Of a stretch of DNA of 64,000 bases, positions 57,479 to 64,000 are shown in pieces. The DNA is from Talinum fruticosum (lineage: Eukaryota; Streptophyta; Magnoliopsida; Caryophyllales; Talinaceae). Numbering within the stretch: the stretch's first letter is position 1; each line of letters starts with the position of its first letter. The stretch lies in assembly GCA_021018815.1 (NCBI GenBank), contig JAITYX010000034.1:992001-1056000 (forward strand). Direction: 5' to 3'. Below the pieces are notes generated by a model that saw only the letters and a program-made list of their open reading frames with translations, had not been told where the DNA came from and searched no databases. The translations under genes were made by a program, and so were the position numbers.

Positions 57479-59067
57479 TGAAGACTCGGACTTTTACTTA
57501 CTCGATTCTAAGTTCCATCGAGGAATCAGGTATAAGACTTCATCTCTTATGAGGTTTTGACTTCAAGACATTCCATGCATCTTAGAAACTTTTCCGAGTG
57601 ATATAACATTTCTTCCGAGTGTTATAGAATCTAGTATGGGGTTTTCACCGACTACGATTGACTAAGAAAGCATAATTCTATATGCTACTTCTCACTCAGT
57701 TCTCGGTCACCCAACACTCGGATATATCACATGATTCAAACACTATCTTTTCAGGCGCTCAAACTCAGGTCTAACTTCATAATTCGGGAATTACATTGTT
57801 CCAAGTCGAGCATACTTAGTTTGAATTTTGTTTAGTCTAGATCAAGTCTGTTTACTCGATATTCTTTATCCGACTTGATTGCCTTCTAGACTAACTAAGA
57901 TGGAATTTGAGTTTCATGGATATTAGACGCAAAAATTCCTTTTCTTTTCGACTCGGATAATTAGTCATTTAATTATTTTAATTATAATATTATCTCGTGT
58001 CTAATCTTAGACCAAAGTATTTTATACTTTGAGAACCAAATTGATTTGCTTTTGTAGGTTATTCAAACGAGGCTATCCTAAATTTGAATTACAAAAGTAA
58101 CCGGCTTCAAAACGTCAAATCACCAAGCAGACAAGGCTTTTTCCACCTCCGACCTAGCCCCGGACACCGTGTCGTGGTTGTCCGTTTCCAAACCGGAAAT
58201 CTGCAACACCAAGCTCAACGGTGGTTTCCACCTTATTTTTCAAGACACCACCAAGTGGTTTTAGGACTTCCAAAGGAGTCAAGAACCGTTGCTCAACGTT
58301 CATATCTCAACGGATATTTTCGAGCGACTCGGAAAATCCTTTGCAACGGTCACAAAGGACTTCCAGTCGGAAGATGGACACAACGGCTATGTTGCTTGGT
58401 CATCTATAAATAGAAGCCAACTTTCAAGACTTGAAGATTGTCGAATCTATTGTTAATATACATACTTGATAGAAAGTCATTGTATTCATTCTCAATCTTT
58501 TACTTACAACTCCAATTCCGTATTTCATAATATTCCGAGTTGTAAGGTCCTGTACTCGATTACAAACACTTTCTTTCTTACTCTCTAAGTAAGGTCCCTT
58601 GACCGAGCTGTAAGGGTTAACTCAGCTCGATTGTCCCTAACTCGTAAGGGTGATCTCGATTACTGAAGTACTCGGATAAGGTAATTTCGAGTCTAGAAAA
58701 ACTTGTAAAGAGTTGTCTAAGGGAGCAACTCGAGTCAAGTCGATCTACTGCATTTTGTGGACTCAAAATAGTGGATTTCACTTCGTGCTTGGATTAGCAC
58801 GGTCCGTGGTTTTCTCGCCCCGGGAGGGTTTCCATGTACTTTCCGAGTTATTAATTTTCTCGAGTGCATTCTAGACTCGGACAGGGTTAAAGCTTCTACT
58901 TAATCTATTTCTTCACTCTTCACTAATTTACGAGTTAGTGCTTTTCCGAGCCCATCTCCGACTCTCGCTCACATCAGATTCATATCTATTTTAAATTTCA
59001 AGCAAATTTCATCATCACCCTATTCACCCCCTCTAGGGTGACTTAGCCTCTCCTGAGCAAACCTTTA
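57479..59067 (+). mobile_element. Copia solo LTR inside G2 LTR
   Basis: 1589 bp, TGAAGACTCGGAC...GAGCAAACCTTTA, the same longer subtype as 35,979-37,593. An exact CCTTT duplication flanks it. TATA CTATAAATAGAAGCC is at about 58,403. The frames at 58,084-58,413 lie inside it. Confidence 0.92.
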
Positions 59068-59072
59068 CCTTT
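59068..59072. other. Target-site duplication CCTTT, right
   Basis: Exact match to 57,474-57,478. Confidence 0.85.
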
Positions 59073-59237
59073 GTTTAATCTAGTTTAAATCATATTACAA
59101 AAATCGAAAATCCTAATAAGAGATGCATCCCCTTTTTTAATAAACATTTCTAAAAATCATCTTCAAATCAAAAAGAGACCTACCATACATGGGGATAATC
59201 GGTCCAGTCTCGAGGGACGATTCCGTGGTTCCTACAA

Positions 59238-59255
59238 TGGGGACTCCACTAGGGA
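59238..59255 (+). other. tRNA-Arg-type primer binding site (G2)
   Basis: TGGGGACTCCACTAGGGA one base after the LTR. Confidence 0.75.
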
Positions 59256-60671
59256 CATATAACTTATTAAGATGGTGAGATTTGAAAATTTGAGTTGTGA
59301 GTTTTCGTAATGTGCTTTGCATTAGGCATCTTGCATTTAGGCGAGTCTTGAACATAGTTGCTTTTAATTTTGACCTTTAGGCTTTATCCTTAAGAACAAT
59401 TTTGGAAGAGGTTCGAACTTCTAACCAAGACGAGCCCAACTAGGCTTGATTGTAAAGGAGGTGGTAACTCTTCCCTTATAGCACGTTCTCTTTGGTTTAC
59501 TAAGAAGCACCGAGAATTCATACTTTTTCCTGTCGTGCACCCCACGAAGGACTAAATGCTCGAACTATGAGACACCATGTATCCTACCTAGTTTTAACCC
59601 TCTTTTTTAGCCATTCATCTTTGGTTGTCTAGGCGGCACCTTTTCTCACCATTTGCATGCTTGGATGAATGTGGTTATTGTTAGTATTTAATGTTCTACT
59701 TGTGAGCCTTTAGGTTAGGTTAGGAGTGCTCGATTAACTCTTGCATGAGTGCAAATAAAATACAATAATTAATTTTCTCAAGTCGGTCCAATATGTGCAT
59801 TTTTAGCAAAAAGTCCAAAATTGCCTTTTTTATGTCAGTCCATTAATTGTGTTTCTAAGTCATCCTAAAAATTCATCTCAGTCTAGGTTTCAGATGGCCA
59901 TCGGCCGCTGGACTTAGCCGCGCCGACCACCACCGTTCGGTCCCGGAGAGTCCTGTCTGGGACCCTCATCTCTCTTCGATCGGCCGCTTAGTTTTCCTTT
60001 AGGGTTTTCACTTTTAGCGCTTTTTGCTCTCCATTATGCATTTCATTTTGCATTAGCCCAAAATAAATTCATCACAAATTAGGTGAGTCCAATTTTACAT
60101 TTCATTTTTGCATTTAGCCCAAAATAAATTCATTTCAAATTAGGTGAGTCCAATTTTGCATTGTATCATGCATTTAGCTAAAATAAAATCATCTCCAATA
60201 AGATGCATCCATTTGTGCATTAGCCAAATCACAAATCATCCCAAACTAAATCATTAACCTCATCACATTTCATTTCATTTGTTTTGCATTCCTTATGTGC
60301 ATCCAAATAAAAGGCATCCTTTCTTAGTTTCTTCCGGTCTTGCACTTGAGTCCCTTCCTCCCAAAAGTTGGTATTCCTTCACATGGTCCTAAGCATTATC
60401 CTATGGGCTACGGAATAGGGAAGTCTACCACCATTGAGTTTCGTCGGAATCCGAGCTCCAAAAGGTTAGAACATCTCAGTAAGGCGTTCGGTACCTCTTC
60501 CCCTTGCTCTACACCTCGATCTACACCGGTGCAACCTATCTCGATGCACATAACACCAGTTCAGTCAATTTTCCATCATAGAACAAGTACCGAAAAACAA
60601 TTCCACTCCAATGGACAGAGCACCAGTAACAAACTCCTATCATCACCTTGCTCAATGAATCCTCAACCAAG
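59256..60671 (+). other. G2 leader
   Basis: 1.4 kb non-coding leader. It shares its first 270 bp with G3 and carries about three tandem units of the G1 leader repeat at about 60,030-60,200. The frame at 60,340-60,708 (starting MHLSPFLPKVGIPSHGPKHY) is of uncertain meaning; Ogre-type elements may have an extra ORF here, but I do not recognise one. Confidence 0.6.
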
Positions 60672-61770
60672 ATGGAAGCCCGAATTGAGGCTCAGGACAA
60701 GCAGATAGAGTCCATATTAGACACTCTTAAGGTCATCCTAAAGACTCTTGAGGAAAATAAGAAAGATGGTGAGGAAGAAATAGGAGGAGGGGGTCCTCTA
60801 CCTAATCCTTCTCCGTAAACTAGTCTAGAACGTAACCCTAAGTCTAATCCATGCATGGATCAAATAGAACAAATGCTATGGGAGTCATCCATATTCAAGA
60901 GTCACCACTTTGATCTCACGGGATTTGCTTTAATCCCTAAAGGCAAGGTACCCCTAAGTTTACCATGCCGGACATTAAGTTTCGTAGTTTTGAAAATCCT
61001 CATCACCATGTTCGCAACTTCTTAGGAATAATGACTCTTAAAAATGTAATCGAAGTCACTTACCACATCATCTTCACATGGACCTTCGACGGTGATGTAA
61101 TGAAGTGGTACAATCCAATTGACCCAAGCAAGGTCACCAATTGGAATGATCCGGGCAACGAGTTCCTACACCAGTACTCTATAACACAAATCTACAAGTC
61201 ACGATTAGAGACTTGGACTTGATTAAACAAGGAGAGAAAAAGAGCTTCACTAACTCACCGGATGGAAGGAAAAAGCCGACCGCATGGTGGAACGACCTTC
61301 CGAGAAGGACCAAATAAGGATAATTGTGAAGTTCAGCTCGCTTATAACTAGCACCTCAAATTCCTACCATTCATGAGTTTCCCATCTCTTAGAGATGTAG
61401 GCATGCTGATAGGAAAAGAATTGTCTACCACAACCGCAAAAGTCATGGTTGGATATAGAGATAACTATCAATCCAAGGATAAGAAGACCTATAATCAAGG
61501 CAATACTAGCAAGGCAGCGGATGTCAATGCCCTTAATATATATAATGACTACACTCCTATAGATACTACATACGTTGAAGCCCTCGATTGTCTACTTTCT
61601 AAAGGGAATATTGAACTACCACCAATAAGAGCATTATCGATATCTGCGAAACAGTCAAAAAATTAAGACGTGGGAAAATTCTATAAGTACCATCGTGCAC
61701 AAGGACACGACATCGAGCAATGTTGGACATTCAAGAACAAGTTAGAGAGCATGTTTCGCAATGATTAACT
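60672..61770 (+). pseudogene. Gypsy gag (element G2)
   Basis: Starts MEARIEAQDKQIESILDTLK, a coiled coil running to a stop at 60,818, then the core MPDIKFRSFENPHHHVRNFL with FTWTFDGDVMKWYNPIDPSK (60,965-61,222), a segment MSFPSLRDVGMLIGKELS (61,373-61,666), and the zinc-binding-like KYHRAQGHDIEQCWTFKNKL (about 61,686-61,745). This order fits gag of Tat/Ogre-like gypsy elements. At least three frameshifts or stops break it. It would form the capsid. Confidence 0.8.
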
Positions 61771-61833
61771 CCATCTCCCTAAGGCCACTCGGAAACCTAA
61801 CAACAAGAATCCATTCAACGGTACCTTAGCTAC

Positions 61834-63833
61834 TCGTAAGAACCACGGCCGGCTGGGGCCCGCTGAGCTTCCCCACTCGTGTCGGGTCTCTTTTTTAAAG
61901 ATTGATTTTGAAGATATTTTTAGAAAGTCGATTTTGGAATGAGGGGATGAAACTTTCATTAAGATTTCCAAGTTTTTTAATTTGATTTAAAGCGAATTGA
62001 GCAAAGTTAAATGGCGGTTTTATTAACCATTTTATTTTAGTAAGTATTTTTAGAAGTCCTGGATATTATTTCTTAGCGTAAGATAAATAAAATTAGGGTT
62101 TCTAAATCTTCCATGAGGCTTTAGGGCCGATTGGTGTGAAAACACCAATCGAACCGAAGCCACCACTATCGACCCCACAATATTGGCCAAAGCACCCGGG
62201 GTTGGCCGGCGTCGGCTGAGAAATCAGCCTCGCCTCTTGGCCTGGCTGGCGATCATGAGCCCTAAAATTTTTATCCTGCAATCAAGCAAAAGTCGAGATG
62301 CAATTGAATAGGAATAAAGCAAAACATAGGAGTCCCCGATCAGGTTTTAGGAAAGAAAAACTAACAAAAATAAAAATAAAGATTTGCTCCTCGATCTTAG
62401 TATGGGAAAACAAAGATCAAAAAAAGTTAAACATGACTCCATCAGTCTTTAAACCGAGAATCGGATTCGGGGGCGAAGGTACGAAACATAGGGACAAACC
62501 CTTTTGTTTCGCCCGTCCTAACACGACCATTACTAGTTCTAGTAGTGAATTAAAATAATGTAAAACAAGCAAGCAAGCAACATGCAATGGGAACTAAAGC
62601 AACTAGAACAATAATAAAGGAAAGTGATAAAAGCGAAAGTAAAGAAAGCGATAAAGAAAGTAAAAGCGAAAATTAAAGAGATTACATTGGTCGGAGAGGA
62701 ATTAAAAGTGATACATCTCGAATCCACAATACGAAAAGCAATAAAAGTATAATAATGAATAAACCGTTTTGAAAACCGAAAATGTGCCCTCAGATTGTCC
62801 CACTTGCCGATCCGGATCTCGGATCCGGATCTCTTGATGCAACGATGATGAATTGAAAAGGGATTTTTGTGAGAATTTATGAAGATAGGTGAGTAGAAAG
62901 ATGACTGATGGAGCCTTTTAGGTTCGGATGTAGTTTTGGTACGGAGTAGAATAGGAATAGGCTAAAAGGGACCAAGTGATCAGAATACGGATGAGAGTAT
63001 TCAGTAGCTCCTAGGCGAATTTCGGGAGCGTAACATTGAGGGTTGAGCCATTAGGAGAATAAGAGTCAAGGCTCTCTATTTATAGGGAGAGGTTAGGTCA
63101 AGCAATGACCTAGGTTTAAGCTCGGCTAGCCATCCGAAGCAACAAAAATAAACCGGGCCAGGATCAAAGTGATAAGACCGGATAAAGTAAAGGATAGAAC
63201 TGGATAGAACCGGGTAAATGAAGGAAGGCGAGTGCCGGCCAACTGGTGTTGCCTAGGGTTTCATGCCCTCGTGTGTCTCCGGGCGAAACGCAACGTTTCA
63301 TTTATGGTTTCTAGAAGGCGGCGCCGACCATGTGAGCTTTCCAAAAATAAAAATTTTTCATTTTTGGTAGTTTCCGTTTTTTAGGTTTTTTAGCAGGTTC
63401 CAATTTTGATGTGGGATGCGTAGTCCTAGTCTCGGGTGGACTGTCTTGCAGCTAGAATGCAACTCTTTGATACTTGTGATCATGAAATGCAGCATCTAAT
63501 GTCGTCTTGAGGTCTTCAACTCCTTATCTCGGTTAAACCGATGTGAAACGCAAGATTCTCGAGCCCGGAACTTCCCGATACGCGGCACTGGACTCCGTTG
63601 TCTCCGGAGGCTTGGCCTAGTTTTGGATCGTTCGAAAGAAAAGGGGATTTTTCGATCGACCCAAGGCAAAAGACTATTTTTGTGGTGATGGGGGTTCTTT
63701 ATGGTTTATTGGCTTCCGTCGCACCAATTGATTAAAGTCCAAGATCCAAATCCTAAAACAGGACTCGGGAGTATCATTATTGGGCCAACAAATAAAAAAC
63801 AGAGAAAAGGACAACACTTTTTTGGTGTTTACA
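61834..63833 (-). mobile_element. Gypsy solo LTR inside G2
   Basis: 2000 bp, TCGTAAGAACC...GGTGTTTACA on the plus strand, closest by eye to the LTR at 32,580-34,599. TATA region CTATTTATAGGGAG is at about 63,075 (minus-strand TATAAATA). No primer site or internal sequence is attached. The flanks (GCTAC and AATAT) do not form a duplication. Frames at 62,298-62,558 and 62,539-62,727 are LTR sequence. Confidence 0.75.
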
Positions 63834-64000
63834 AATATCTTCTCCGAACCCATTCTAAGTCGGTGAGATCCGTTTGTCTTCATTCAAGACATCCATGAGT
63901 ACAAACCACTTACTAGCTTACCTTCCCTAGACCTAGAAGTTCATGGAGTGTGGGTAAGTGATGAAGAAGATATATACAAAACTAAAGATGATAGTGATGA
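63834..64000 (+). pseudogene. G2 gag-pol continuation
   Basis: After the inserted LTR, an open frame from 63,867 to the edge reads DPFVFIQDIHEYKPLTSLPS and DLEVHGVWVSDEEDIY. It plausibly follows gag in a Tat-like element. I do not recognise a specific domain before the window ends. Confidence 0.4.

Larger units (their letters stand above)
55665..59236 (+). repeat. G2 5' LTR, with nested copia solo LTR
   Basis: Starts TCTAGACACC (TGTAGACACC decayed) and ends GGTTCCTACA. About 1978 bp without the insertion at 57,479-59,067. TATA CTATAAATAGAGAGC is at about 56,312. Internal open frames such as 55,877-56,134 and 56,599-56,826 have no meaning as genes. Confidence 0.82.
55665..64000 (+). mobile_element. 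Gypsy element G2 (Tat/Ogre-like), runs off the window
   Basis: A 5' LTR of about 2 kb (split by a copia solo LTR), primer site, 1.4 kb leader, degraded gag, then an inserted gypsy LTR (61,834-63,833) and continuing coding-like sequence to the edge. It lies in the leader of G3, same orientation. Confidence 0.8.

Overview
This 64 kb window is plant nuclear DNA, from a seed plant with a repeat-rich genome. It is almost entirely nested transposable elements: Ty1/copia with tRNA-Met primer sites, Ty3/gypsy of a Tat/Ogre-like type, a CACTA transposon, an L1-type LINE, a Mutator-like element, a Tourist-like MITE and a tRNA-derived SINE. Only a few host-gene remnants are visible: a broken RAD51C-like gene, a FAR1/FHY3-like remnant and one short unrecognised ORF. 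Genes are not in operons, and nearly every transposon reading frame is broken.

Positions 1-35,067 can be read as one nested stack. A minus-strand CACTA transposon (N-terminus at 34,726-35,067, transposase core at 24,900-26,794) was split by a LINE (26,806-34,714, flanked by ATATGGAGCAT). The LINE itself holds a 1.18 kb Mutator-like element (29,316-30,491, 9-bp target duplication) and a 2 kb gypsy LTR (32,580-34,599). The CACTA is also interrupted at 24,899 by minus-strand copia element H. H was in turn hit by complete copia element B (10,615-19,627, target duplication CATCT) and by element A (ending 7,776). A was hit in its reverse transcriptase by a different minus-strand copia, element C (1-2,765). 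A, B and H are one family with LTRs of about 1.43-1.49 kb (TGAAG...CTTCA). In A and H a third reading frame (ORF3), preceded by its own TATA box, lies between pol and the 3' LTR. It resembles the 'putative plant transposon protein' family. B has lost it by an internal deletion of about 1.6 kb but keeps the TATA box.

Positions 35,068-39,424 hold the host-derived DNA: two RAD51C-like exons with a stop codon and a frameshift, a copia solo LTR in the intron between them, a MITE at the end of the second exon, and an unrecognised 95-codon ORF.

Positions 39,425-64,000 are mostly Tat-type gypsy DNA. Older plus-strand LTR pieces surround a minus-strand gag-only element, G1 (41,210-50,359, target duplication ATAGC). 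One LTR of G1 carries a 560-bp tandem duplication that includes the promoter. Next come a FAR1-like remnant (about 51,440-52,400), a SINE, the LTR and leader of element G3, and element G2 inserted into that leader. G2 has a copia solo LTR inside its 5' LTR (target duplication CCTTT) and a gypsy solo LTR inside its gag region, and it runs off the right end of the window.

Many open frames in the window are chance frames in LTRs and are left out. The element boundaries backed by exact target-site duplications are the firmest part of this annotation. Product names for degraded frames rest on motif recognition by eye.
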